Origin: Gammaproteobacteria bacterium
GTDB lineage: Bacteria; Pseudomonadota; Gammaproteobacteria; Arenicellales; Poriferihabitantaceae
DNA: 64,000 nucleotides
Assembly: GCA_024644945.1 (NCBI GenBank)
Contig: JAHEGU010000005.1
Coordinates: forward strand, 1-64,000
Direction: 5' to 3'
A model generated the notes under the pieces. It was not told the DNA's origin. It did not search any database and saw only the letters and a program-made list of their open reading frames with translations. Positions 47,539 through 56,323 of this stretch are shown here, piece after piece. The position numbers and the translations under genes are program-made. Numbering within the stretch: the stretch's first letter is position 1; the number at the start of each line of letters is the position of its first letter.

Positions 47539-48533
47539 TTTACTACGTTTTAAAGCGCCTGTTGATGATGATACCAACGTTGTTGGTGATCAGCTTTATC
47601 GTTTTCGTTATCATTCAGCTGCCTCCCGGTGACTATCTGGAAACCTATATCGCGGAGCTTGAAAGCCAGGGTGAGTCTGTAAATCCCGACAAGATTGCTT
47701 TCTTACGCAAGGAATATGGTCTGGACCAGCCCTTCATGGTCCAATACTTTACCTGGATTAGCGGTTTCGTAAGTGGTAATTTCGGCTATTCGTTTGAATT
47801 CGAGCTGCCGGTGCGGGACGTGGTGGGTGACCGGATCTGGCTCACGGTTCTGGTTTCTTTCGTGACTGTTCTGTTTACATGGGCAATCGCATTTCCTATC
47901 GGAATTTACTCCGCAACGCACCAGTACAGCTGGGGTGACTACGGCCTGTCGCTGCTTGGGTTCATCGGCCTTGCGACTCCAAACTTTCTGCTCGCGCTGA
48001 TCATGCTTTACCTGGCAAACATCTGGTTTGGTACGTCGATAGGTGGATTAATGGATCCCAGGTACCTCGATCAGCCTTGGAGTTGGGGCAAGTTCAAATC
48101 GGTGCTCGAACATATGTGGATTCCGGTGGTGGTCATCGGCACATCGGGCACCGCCGGCATGATTCGACGAATACGCGCTAATTTGCTGGATGAACTGGAA
48201 AAACAGTATGTCTTGACCGGCAAGGCAAAAGGTCTGCCACCAGGTAAACTGCTTCGAAAATACCCCCTGCGGATGTCGATGAATTTTTTCATAGCGGATA
48301 TCGGCAGCCTCCTCCCCAGTATTATTTCCGGCGCAGAGGTAGTGGCCATTGTGTTATCCCTGCCGACTACGGGCCCCATGCTGCTGACCTCACTGCAAAG
48401 CCAGGATATGTATCTGGCAGGTACGTTCCTCATGTTTCTGGCCATACTGACTGTGGTCGGCATGTTGGTCTCGGATCTACTGCTGGCGTGGCTTGATCCC
48501 AGAATTCGCCTGCAAGGAGAACTGGTTCAATGA
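47535..48533 (+). CDS. ABC importer permease, DppB/YejB type
   Basis: 332-residue permease starting at a TTG that overlaps the binding-protein stop (TTGA). The sequence starts IYYVLKRLLMMIPTLLVISFIVFVIIQLPPGDY, a hallmark of DppB-family permeases, and later has RANLLDELEKQYVLTGKAKGLPPGKLLRKY, the EAA loop that meets the ATPase. Six membrane helices are predicted. It pairs with the DppC/YejE-type permease that overlaps its stop by 4 bases. Confidence 0.93.
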   Translation: MIYYVLKRLLMMIPTLLVISFIVFVIIQLPPGDYLETYIAELESQGESVNPDKIAFLRKEYGLDQPFMVQYFTWISGFVSGNFGYSFEFELPVRDVVGDRIWLTVLVSFVTVLFTWAIAFPIGIYSATHQYSWGDYGLSLLGFIGLATPNFLLALIMLYLANIWFGTSIGGLMDPRYLDQPWSWGKFKSVLEHMWIPVVVIGTSGTAGMIRRIRANLLDELEKQYVLTGKAKGLPPGKLLRKYPLRMSMNFFIADIGSLLPSIISGAEVVAIVLSLPTTGPMLLTSLQSQDMYLAGTFLMFLAILTVVGMLVSDLLLAWLDPRIRLQGELVQ

Positions 48534-49678
48534 GCAAAGAACACTACGTATCTGAAGCCCCGTTCGACCCGCAGTCTATCGAGCGAATGACTGCAGGCCA
48601 GGAACAATATTACATGGCCTCCCGCAGGCGCCTGATATGGTGGAAACTTAAACGTCATAAACTGGCAGTCTGGTGCGGGGCCATCCTTTTCATGATGTAT
48701 GGTACAACTCTGATTTCCGAATGGATCGCGCCCTATTACTACCAGACTCGCCATACTGGCCACATTTATTCACCGCCTCAGCAATTGCATCTATTTCACG
48801 AAGGTGAATTTATTGGGCCGTTTGTGTACGGAAATGACACTCGACTCAACATGGAAACTCTAGGTCGGGAGTATGTCCCCAATCCGGAGAAGGTCGAAAA
48901 GCTGCGATTCTTCTGCAGTGGCGACAGTTACAAATTCTGGGGCATGGTGCGATCAGATTTTCATTTCGTCTGCCCGGCCGAGGGCAGCACCATGTTTCTA
49001 CTCGGTACCGATAGACTGGGGCGCGACCTGTTCTCGAGGATTACTTACGGTGCCAGAATATCGTTACTGATTGGGCTCGGTGGAATTATAGTCAGTCTTT
49101 TTCTCGGCCTGCTATTTGGGGGACTTGCGGGCTATTACGGTGGCTGGGTCGATTCTGTGGTCCAGCGTTTGACTGAGATAATTCGATCGTTTCCGGAGCT
49201 GCCGCTTTGGATGGCACTGTCGGCGATTCTGCCGGTCACGTGGAGCCCATTGCTCATTTTCTTTGGAATCACAGTGATTCTCGCGCTGCTCGACTGGACC
49301 GGGCTGGCGCGGTCGGTGCGGTCAAAGCTTCTGGCACTTCGCGAAGAGGATTACTGTACTGCCGCAAGGTTGATGGGCGCGCGGCCCGGCCGGATCATCA
49401 AGCGACATCTGCTGCCGGGCTTCGCCAGTCATATTATTGCCTCGGCAACTCTTTCGATCCCAGGCATGATCCTGGGAGAAACCGCGCTGTCATTCCTCGG
49501 GCTGGGTCTACGCCCACCCATCACCAGCTGGGGGGTACTGCTCAACGAAGCACAAAATATCAATGTGGTCGCGCTTTACCCATGGCTCATCCTGCCGGTT
49601 GTGCCGGTAGTCATCATCATCCTCGCATTTAACTTTTTTGGCGACGGACTGCGCGACGCCGCCGACCCCTACAAATAA
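48530..49678 (+). CDS. ABC importer permease, DppC/YejE type with long periplasmic loop
   Basis: 382-residue permease, about 80-100 residues longer than DppC. After the first helix (about 45-65) comes a soluble loop of about 90 residues (about 72-160) with HIYSPPQQLHLFHEGEFIGPF and a two-cysteine segment (FFCSGDS ... FVCPAEG), followed by FLLGTDRLGRDLFSR and the remaining helices. The EAA loop is DYCTAARLMGARPGRIIKRHLLPG. A loop in this place is seen in YejE. The two loop cysteines could form a disulfide. The glycosyltransferase gene follows after 7 bases. Confidence 0.91.
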   Translation: MSKEHYVSEAPFDPQSIERMTAGQEQYYMASRRRLIWWKLKRHKLAVWCGAILFMMYGTTLISEWIAPYYYQTRHTGHIYSPPQQLHLFHEGEFIGPFVYGNDTRLNMETLGREYVPNPEKVEKLRFFCSGDSYKFWGMVRSDFHFVCPAEGSTMFLLGTDRLGRDLFSRITYGARISLLIGLGGIIVSLFLGLLFGGLAGYYGGWVDSVVQRLTEIIRSFPELPLWMALSAILPVTWSPLLIFFGITVILALLDWTGLARSVRSKLLALREEDYCTAARLMGARPGRIIKRHLLPGFASHIIASATLSIPGMILGETALSFLGLGLRPPITSWGVLLNEAQNINVVALYPWLILPVVPVVIIILAFNFFGDGLRDAADPYK

Positions 49679-49685
49679 CCCGGAC

Positions 49686-50936
49686 TTGAAGCCGCCCGGT
49701 CTCGCAGTTGTCCTGAAGGGATATCCCAGGCTTTCTGAGACCTTTATTGCACAGGAAATACACAATCTGGAAAATGCAGGTGTAAACGTCACCCTGTTCT
49801 CGCTGAGGCATCCTACCGACAAAGCAACGCATCCAGTTCACAATGAAGTGCGGGCGCGGGTGGTTTATTTACCCGAATATCTGTACCAGGAACCGATTCG
49901 TTTGCTGAAAGGCTGGTGGCGTGCTAGAAATAGCCCCGGTTATGTCGAGGCATGTCGGCTTTTCTGGAATGATCTGAAACGAGACCGCACCCCAAATCGA
50001 GTGCGTCGATTCGGTCAGGCACTGGTGCTTGCCGCCGGACTGCCAGAGCATATTACCGCCCTGTATGCGCATTTCCTGCATACGCCAGCCTCGGTCACAC
50101 AATACGCCGCGGTGATGCTGGGGATTCCCTGGGCCTGCTCTGCCCACGCGAAGGATATCTACACCACACCTGAGTGGGAAATTAACGGCAAACTCGCTCA
50201 CTGTCAGTGGCTGACGACCTGCACGAAAACAAACCACAATCATTTGCGCACCCTTTGCGCCGATCCGGAGAAGGTCAGGCTCAATTATCATGGTATTGAT
50301 CTGCAACGCTTCGGCTCCCTCCACCCGACCTTCTCTAATCGGGATGGCCACCAGGGGAGCGACCCGGTTGTCATCCTGAGTGTTGGGCGTGCGGTGGAGA
50401 AGAAAGGGTATTCAGGTCTGCTCGACGCGCTGGCGCAGCTCAATCCCAGTCTCGTATGGAAATTTCTGCATATCGGGGGTGGACCACTTTTATCCGAATT
50501 AAAAAAACAGGCCAAGTCTCTTGGTATCGCAGACAAGATCGATTGGCTTGGCGCGCAGCCTCAACAGACAGTAATCGATTGTTATCGTCTCGCAGACCTG
50601 TTCATCCTTAATTGTGGTATTGATCGACACGGAGACCGGGACGGTCTTCCCAATGTCATGGTTGAAGCCCAAAGTCAGGGACTGCCCGTGATCGGTACTA
50701 ATATTTCAGGTATTCCGGAGCTGGTTGAGCACGGGCACAACGGGCTCCTGGTTGAGCCTGGCCAGCAAGGGGCTCTGGTCGATTCTCTTGAAACGCTCAT
50801 TACCAAGCCTCAGATGCGGCAACAGTATGGCGAGGCGGGAAGAGAAAAAGTGTGCAGTCAGTTCGACATGAATGCCAGTTTTTCTGGCTTACAGGCACTG
50901 ATTGCAGAATTACTGGCGCAATCGACCCGTCGGTAA
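49686..50936 (+). CDS. Glycosyltransferase family 4 (GT-B fold)
   Basis: Retaining sugar transferase with a GT-B fold. The N-terminal block is VVLKGYPRLSETFIAQEI, a start seen in capsule and exopolysaccharide transferases; the C-terminal donor-binding region has SVGRAVEKKGYSGLLDAL, DGLPNVMVEAQSQGLPVIGT and IPELVEHGHNGLLVEPG. A TTG at 49686 is taken as start, just past the permease stop. The frame is open to a TTG at 49638 inside the permease gene, and no Shine-Dalgarno distinguishes them. Donor and acceptor are unknown. It is the first of four glycosyltransferase genes within 7 kb. Confidence 0.85.
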   Translation: MKPPGLAVVLKGYPRLSETFIAQEIHNLENAGVNVTLFSLRHPTDKATHPVHNEVRARVVYLPEYLYQEPIRLLKGWWRARNSPGYVEACRLFWNDLKRDRTPNRVRRFGQALVLAAGLPEHITALYAHFLHTPASVTQYAAVMLGIPWACSAHAKDIYTTPEWEINGKLAHCQWLTTCTKTNHNHLRTLCADPEKVRLNYHGIDLQRFGSLHPTFSNRDGHQGSDPVVILSVGRAVEKKGYSGLLDALAQLNPSLVWKFLHIGGGPLLSELKKQAKSLGIADKIDWLGAQPQQTVIDCYRLADLFILNCGIDRHGDRDGLPNVMVEAQSQGLPVIGTNISGIPELVEHGHNGLLVEPGQQGALVDSLETLITKPQMRQQYGEAGREKVCSQFDMNASFSGLQALIAELLAQSTRR

Positions 50937-51053
50937 AAAGTTGCTGTATCGGGTCCCCTACCTAACGCTTGATGGGTAACCTGATCACGCGACCATATGC
51001 TTGTGTTGAAGGCGCGACATACTCCAATGAACAGTAACGGAGACAACCCGCGG

Positions 51054-51869
51054 CTAAAAGTAACAATGTTGCTTAGCGGGGAAACGCCCGTTTTTGACTT
51101 CTTTTACGTACTTTGCAATAGCGCCCTGGACACCGTCTCGATTACCTTTGAGGTAGTTCTTTACAAACTTGGCGGTTTTACCTGGGTAGAGCCCAAGCAG
51201 ATCGTGCCAGACTAGAATCTGGCCGTCTGTTTTAGGTCCGGCGCCTATGCCAATAACCGGAATGTCCAGACTTTCTGTGAGCTCTTGGCCCAGATTCACC
51301 GGAACACATTCAATCAGCAAAACGCTGGCACCGGCACTCTGCAGTATTTTTGCCTCATCGATGATTTCCTTGGATCGACGTGGATCACGACCCTGCACTG
51401 AGTACCCGCCAAGATGGTTGACCGATTGTGGGGTCAGGCCCATGTGAGCGCAAACAGGAATTCCCCGTTCGGCCAGCAGGTGCGTTGTTTCGGCCAGCCA
51501 AGCGCCACCTTCGAGTTTGACCATCTGAGCGCCTTCTCGCATGAGAATCGCTGCGTTCTCAAGACTCGAAGATTCCGAGTAATAACTCATAAATGGCAGG
51601 TCCGCCATAATCATGGCACGCTCGTTGCCCCGCCGCACACAGCGCACATGGTAGGCGGTATCTCCGATAGTAACAGGCAGACTGCTGTCATGACCCTGAA
51701 TCACCATTCCCAGGGAATCGCCTACCAGTATGACTTCTACTCCGGCCTGATTTGCCGCATAAGCACTGCAGTAATCGTAGGCCGTCAGGCAGGCAAATTT
51801 TTCGCCGTCTTTCTTGAATTTGTGCAGCGTCTTTATCGTGACTTTCTGTTTCGCACTTTGTGTCGACAT
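51054..51869 (-). CDS. panB: 3-methyl-2-oxobutanoate hydroxymethyltransferase PanB
   Basis: First committed enzyme of pantothenate synthesis; adds a hydroxymethyl group from methylene-tetrahydrofolate to 2-oxoisovalerate. The family start TIKTLHKFKKDGEKFACLTAYDYCSA, the metal and substrate site VGDSLGMVIQGHDSSLPVTI, and the GIGAGPKTDGQILVWHDLLGLY block are present. The length of 271 residues is typical. panC, its usual partner, is not adjacent, and the gene stands alone between divergent glycosyltransferase genes. A C-terminal tail ends in AKQHCYF. Confidence 0.96.
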   Translation of the reverse strand: MSTQSAKQKVTIKTLHKFKKDGEKFACLTAYDYCSAYAANQAGVEVILVGDSLGMVIQGHDSSLPVTIGDTAYHVRCVRRGNERAMIMADLPFMSYYSESSSLENAAILMREGAQMVKLEGGAWLAETTHLLAERGIPVCAHMGLTPQSVNHLGGYSVQGRDPRRSKEIIDEAKILQSAGASVLLIECVPVNLGQELTESLDIPVIGIGAGPKTDGQILVWHDLLGLYPGKTAKFVKNYLKGNRDGVQGAIAKYVKEVKNGRFPAKQHCYF

Positions 51870-51972
51870 GGAATCTGATGGGTATGGCTTGAAAATACGA
51901 GTATATTCTATGGCATTGCCAGTGGCTTAATAAATTCATTCAAATCAAGGGCGAGATCCGGAAAGACACAAC

Positions 51973-53127
51973 ATGCATATTGCTTTCTACGCCCCAATGA
52001 AATCTCCACGTTCAGCGAGGCCCTCCGGTGACCGCAAGATAGGGTCTTTATTTATGTCCGCTTTGCAACAGGCGGGTTTCAATGTCTCCCTTGGATCAGA
52101 ATTTCGCAGTTGGGAAGGTACCGGCGATCGCCAGCGTCAGGAATCAATCCGTCAGCAGGCTGATGCGATCGCAAACGAGTTGATTGAACAATATCTTGCC
52201 ATGCCGGTCTCCCTGCGCCCTAAAGCGTGGTTTACCTATCATCTCTATCACAAAGCCCCGGATTGGATTGGCCCTCGGGTATGCGCTGCGCTGCATATCC
52301 CCTATATACTCGCAGAGGCCTCCGTGGGCCACAAACAGGCTGGCGGCAAATGGGATATGGGATACCAGTCGAGTGTCGATTCAATTCACCTCGCCCAGGC
52401 GATCTTTGCCCTTAATCCTGCCGATGTCGATGGGATTCAATCCGTCATGCGCCATGACCAATCCCTGATCATGATTAATCCGTTCCTCGACGTTGAGCCG
52501 ATGAACCTCAGCAACAAGATTCGACTGCGGCATCAGTTCGCAACCAGGATGAAGATTGATCCAGACAAGTACTGGCTCTTAAGCGTTGCGATGATGCGTA
52601 ACGACAGCAAGTTGATCTCCTATGAACTGCTGGCCAGAACGATGGAGCAACTGCAAAGGAAAGACTGGCTGCTGCTGCTGATTGGAGACGGGGCCGCGGA
52701 GCTGCTGGTGCGCGAATACTTCCGATTTGATTTAGATCGAAGAGTCTACTTTCTCGGAAGACGGGACGCGGCGTTTATCCACGAGCTGATGAGCGCAGCC
52801 GACCTGCTGGCATGGCCAGCCGTTAATGAAGCGATCGGCATGGTGGCCCTTGAATCTCTAGCCTCTGGACTACCTGTGATCTGGGGAAAATCAGGGGGCA
52901 TTGACCAGATCGTTCAGCACCGCAAAACCGGTATCCTGATTGACCAGACTGAAGCAAGCTCATTCTGCGCTGAATTCGCACAAAATATGGAACTATTGTT
53001 GTCCAATCCGGGAGAGCTCTTAAAAATGTCGGCCGCATCGTTGGACAAGTACCACAAGCTGCACAGGCTGGAGACGGCCGCACAAACCCTGGGGGATATT
53101 ATCCACCCTTTACTCACCTCCCCCTAG
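51973..53127 (+). CDS. Glycosyltransferase family 4-like protein
   Basis: 384-residue GT-B protein. It starts MHIAFYAPMKSPRSARPSGDRKIGSLFMSALQQAGF, typical of glycosyltransferases with a group-1 C-terminal domain that has LLAWPAVNEAIGMVALESLASGLPVIWGKSGGIDQIVQHRKTGILID; the first Glu of the last block is in the position of the EX7E donor motif. The start ATG at 51973 has no strong ribosome site but is the first in-frame methionine of the family alignment. It converges on the deacetylase gene, 17 bases away. The sugar donor is unknown. Confidence 0.84.
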   Translation: MHIAFYAPMKSPRSARPSGDRKIGSLFMSALQQAGFNVSLGSEFRSWEGTGDRQRQESIRQQADAIANELIEQYLAMPVSLRPKAWFTYHLYHKAPDWIGPRVCAALHIPYILAEASVGHKQAGGKWDMGYQSSVDSIHLAQAIFALNPADVDGIQSVMRHDQSLIMINPFLDVEPMNLSNKIRLRHQFATRMKIDPDKYWLLSVAMMRNDSKLISYELLARTMEQLQRKDWLLLLIGDGAAELLVREYFRFDLDRRVYFLGRRDAAFIHELMSAADLLAWPAVNEAIGMVALESLASGLPVIWGKSGGIDQIVQHRKTGILIDQTEASSFCAEFAQNMELLLSNPGELLKMSAASLDKYHKLHRLETAAQTLGDIIHPLLTSP

Positions 53128-53144
53128 CGGACCAAAATCCCGAA

Positions 53145-53915
53145 CTAGCGCCAGCGGGTCTGGAAAACTTTTTCCGCCGCCAACCAGGTGACTGCAGGGT
53201 GTTCATCCAAGGCGCGCAGCAATATCTTAAGAAAGCGCCAACACTCTTCGTCATGCACCAAATGGTGAGTCAGTAATCCCGTCGGTTCCGCTTTGTCTGC
53301 AGCGCCCAGGCGCTTATCGCGCAAATGCGACACCAGCTGATCGATAGCGAGCTTATCGCCGGTAAACCGCTTTTCTGGTCGCCACTGAATAATGTCAACG
53401 TGGGTATTGACGATCCAGATGTCGTTGCCTGCCTGAGGTAGTTTGCGTGCCCCGAAACAGGAAATACCTTTAAATCCGATTTTCGAGAGATCGGGGTAGA
53501 GATCTGGAGAGATCCGGTTCCATGGCGGTACCAGTATCGGGCACAGGCGCTCACCCACCGCCTGTTTAAGCATATCGAAGCCCTTCTGCAGCTCGGCGCA
53601 GATCAATTTCTTTTCACGGTGTGCGCCCAGCTCCTGTTTTTTTTCGTCTTTGGAAGCATGATTGCGATGCTGATAGCCATGTTGCAGAATACTTAGACCT
53701 GGATTTATCTCCATCACTTCCCGCAAGCTATGTTCTGAGCCGGCCGGTATCACAGCCAGCGCCAGCGGCACGTCATACTGGCCCGCAAGATCAACTAACT
53801 GAACCAGCGACGGGTGATTCTTCTGTGCATCGTCGTCGCGCCACCAGAACACCGCCTCTTCGCCTTCGAAGTTCCACTGATCGAGCTCCTGGTATAACAG
53901 GTCGAGCGGATTCAT
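53145..53915 (-). CDS. Polysaccharide deacetylase-like protein
   Basis: 256-residue protein with the carbohydrate-esterase 4 like pattern. FWWRDDDAQKN near residue 25 supplies the acidic metal residues, LQHGYQHRNHAS the histidines (H-x-x-x-H), and LVPPWNRISPDLYPDL the substrate-groove segment. No signal peptide is seen, so it may act in the cytoplasm on a nucleotide- or lipid-linked sugar. It overlaps the glycosyltransferase upstream by 4 bases (ATGA), so deacetylation and transfer are probably one step series. The target sugar is not known. Confidence 0.8.
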   Translation of the reverse strand: MNPLDLLYQELDQWNFEGEEAVFWWRDDDAQKNHPSLVQLVDLAGQYDVPLALAVIPAGSEHSLREVMEINPGLSILQHGYQHRNHASKDEKKQELGAHREKKLICAELQKGFDMLKQAVGERLCPILVPPWNRISPDLYPDLSKIGFKGISCFGARKLPQAGNDIWIVNTHVDIIQWRPEKRFTGDKLAIDQLVSHLRDKRLGAADKAEPTGLLTHHLVHDEECWRFLKILLRALDEHPAVTWLAAEKVFQTRWR

Positions 53916-55039
53916 GAACGAAATTGTTTTAAGTGAGCCTTTATCAACCTCACACTTTCACTGATGCCATTTAAATTGATCGCTAGTTTTGGCATCGGTT
54001 TTTTTTCCATGGCGCGATCTATTGCAGAAAGCAGGTTCCGAGCGCTCAGTCTTCGCTCGTCGAGAACCAAACAAAAACCTTTTTGGGCAAATTTTTCTGC
54101 TCGCATCGCTTGCTCGGTTTCACCATCCTTCGCGTACGGCACGGTCACCGCAGGACATCCTGCAGAGATAAGTTCGAGAGCGGTGTTGTAACCGTATTGT
54201 GATATCGAAACCTCGCAGTTTGCCAGCAGCTCTCGAAAGTCATCGCGATTTCGTTCTATTTTGAGGTTGCCAGAGTGTCGTTGTCTGAGCGCCTGGTACT
54301 CCGAATCGTTAATTCCTGAGCCTACCAGAAGATGCCAGGATCGCGCATCTAAACTGCTCGCTTCAGCTGCAACCCGAAGTAGTTCGATACCCGCAGCGCC
54401 TCCACCTGCAGAGACCAATATTTTCCCCGCGCCTTCTCCGCTGCCAGGGCCCGCATCAGATGCGGCAAACACATACCCGGTATAAACAACCGGGCACTTA
54501 ATGCCTGCATACTCAGGAAAACTGCATTGCAGCGGAATCAGGCGCTCATCCCCATGCACCATGACCAGCTCAAAGAAACGTTCAAGCCGCTCCAAGGTCT
54601 GTAACCGACGTTTCCGTTTTCGCACTTGTAGAATGTCCCTGATCGAACACACTATCATGGGCGGGTTGAGACGGCTGGATTGCTGACCAAGCATTGGCAG
54701 TATTTCGAATTCCATTTGACGCCGACCGAACGGCCATGTTTCGACCACCAAGACATCCGGCGCGATGCGCTTCATTTCCACGGCCAGCATTTCAGCGCGC
54801 CACTGCTTCCAGGATTCATCTACCGGTTCATCGTGCTGATCAAGCAGGGTCGAGAAGTCGCCCGGTAATGTTTTGGCAACAGGCAACTGCACCAGGTTAT
54901 AGGCACCTGCTGTCGGCGCCCTGCCGCCCGACACCAGGGAGACCTCGTTTCCATCCTGGTGTAATGCATCAGCCAGCAATTGGGCGCGCACCAGATGGCC
55001 AGAACCGAGGAGGTGCTGGACATAGATCGCGATCTTCAA
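53912..55039 (-). CDS. Glycosyltransferase, MurG-like (GT-B, family 28 C-terminal domain)
   Basis: 375-residue protein beginning IAIYVQHLLGSGHLVRAQLLADAL, the glycine-rich loop seen in predicted nucleotide-sugar transferases. The C-terminal half has ILVSAGGGAAGIELLRVAAEA and VSISQYGYNTALELISAGCPAVTVPYAKDGETEQAMRAE, resembling the family-28 donor-binding domain. It follows the COG4671-like gene by 24 bases and overlaps the deacetylase gene. The three genes form a small transcription unit. Acceptor is unknown. Confidence 0.82.
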   Translation of the reverse strand: MKIAIYVQHLLGSGHLVRAQLLADALHQDGNEVSLVSGGRAPTAGAYNLVQLPVAKTLPGDFSTLLDQHDEPVDESWKQWRAEMLAVEMKRIAPDVLVVETWPFGRRQMEFEILPMLGQQSSRLNPPMIVCSIRDILQVRKRKRRLQTLERLERFFELVMVHGDERLIPLQCSFPEYAGIKCPVVYTGYVFAASDAGPGSGEGAGKILVSAGGGAAGIELLRVAAEASSLDARSWHLLVGSGINDSEYQALRQRHSGNLKIERNRDDFRELLANCEVSISQYGYNTALELISAGCPAVTVPYAKDGETEQAMRAEKFAQKGFCLVLDERRLSARNLLSAIDRAMEKKPMPKLAINLNGISESVRLIKAHLKQFRS

Positions 55040-55063
55040 ACTATCCGCCCCGGAATTGAAAAC

Positions 55064-56254
55064 TCAGGCTGCGGCAGGGCTTGCATTGAGAAGGGTTACC
55101 ACTCGATCACACACCCGCTCCATCCCATCGAGCATCCCAGGCTGCAGATTCTCAGAGGGTCGCGGCTGGGATGACAAGCCTGCAATCAGCGCAGACAGAT
55201 TGGGCACGCTGAACTCTTCAGGCTCAAGCATCTTAACCAGCCCAAGCTCAGCCGCCCGTCTGGCTCGGATAAGCTGTTCCATGCGCGGCTCAAATCGCGG
55301 CAGTATGATCGACGGCTGATCAAAGCTCAGGATTTCGCAGAAGGTATTGTATCCCCCCATAGTGATCATACCGCTCGCGCCCTGAATCAGTGACTCGATG
55401 CGCGGATCGTAATCGATTGCGAAAAACGAATCGGTTTGATCCACTCGATTGTGTATTTCCTGTCTTTTCTGTTCCGCCATGAAGGGTCCTAAGACAAATA
55501 CGACATTAGCCTCAAGCGTTGGGCAGGCGAGGCAAGACTCAAGGACCAGCTCCACCATCTCCTCACCGTCCTTACCGCCCCCTGGGGTGACCAGGTAGTA
55601 GGGTCGCTTGATCTCGGGATGCAGAACCTCTTCGATTTGAGGCCGCCTGAGAAATCCGGTGAAATGGATTTTGCGCTGTATGTCGGGATCAACGTCAAGA
55701 CCCTTCAGCGGGTCGTAGAACGCCTTTGGTCCGTAAACCCAGACCTCATCATAGAGCTGCCTGATGGCGTCCAGCGCGGATTTTCTCTGCCATTCAACCT
55801 CGAGCGCATCCGGATCATCGATGACATCCCGCTCTCCCAGAATATTGGTGGCACCGCGACCCTGCAGTAAACGCAATGTGTCCTTTACTTCCCCTAGAAG
55901 CCCCAGGGGTTCCTTGTCGACAATGAACAAATCCGGATTAAATGCCTCCGCGGTTCTTCGAATAATGGTTTCCCGAATTGCCAAGGTCTGGTCGAGCTCA
56001 ATATGCAATCCCAGCGAGGTGTAACTACCGTCTTTGAGCTTGATCACTCCCGGTATCCGCACAAAATCCACCCGGGCGCGAAATTCGAAACTTCCAATGA
56101 CTGGGGAACCCGACAGGATCAAGACCGAGAGGCCTTTATATCGCCCCACCAGCTCATGGGCAATGGCACGACACCTGCGCAGATGCCCAAGGCCGAAACT
56201 GTCATGACTGTAGATCAGAACGCGGGCATCATCCAGGCGAGAAGTTGTGCGCAT
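55064..56254 (-). CDS. Predicted glycosyltransferase, COG4671 type
   Basis: 396-residue GT-B protein starting with DARVLIYSHDSFGLGHLRRCRAIAHEL. The block YYLVTPGGGKDGEEMVELVLES and GASGMITMGGYNTFCEILSFDQPSIILPRFEPRMEQLIRARRAAELGL in the C-terminal half are the predicted donor-binding motifs. The related proteins are annotated only as predicted glycosyltransferases. It is the first gene of the three-gene minus-strand unit with the MurG-like transferase and the deacetylase. BamC is 69 bases upstream of its start in the same direction. Confidence 0.83.
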   Translation of the reverse strand: MRTTSRLDDARVLIYSHDSFGLGHLRRCRAIAHELVGRYKGLSVLILSGSPVIGSFEFRARVDFVRIPGVIKLKDGSYTSLGLHIELDQTLAIRETIIRRTAEAFNPDLFIVDKEPLGLLGEVKDTLRLLQGRGATNILGERDVIDDPDALEVEWQRKSALDAIRQLYDEVWVYGPKAFYDPLKGLDVDPDIQRKIHFTGFLRRPQIEEVLHPEIKRPYYLVTPGGGKDGEEMVELVLESCLACPTLEANVVFVLGPFMAEQKRQEIHNRVDQTDSFFAIDYDPRIESLIQGASGMITMGGYNTFCEILSFDQPSIILPRFEPRMEQLIRARRAAELGLVKMLEPEEFSVPNLSALIAGLSSQPRPSENLQPGMLDGMERVCDRVVTLLNASPAAA

Positions 56255-56323
56255 AGAAAAAATAGATCTCTATCGGCTGCCGCAGACCGACCTTAGGAAC
56301 ACTCAGGGCTCGTAACGACTATA

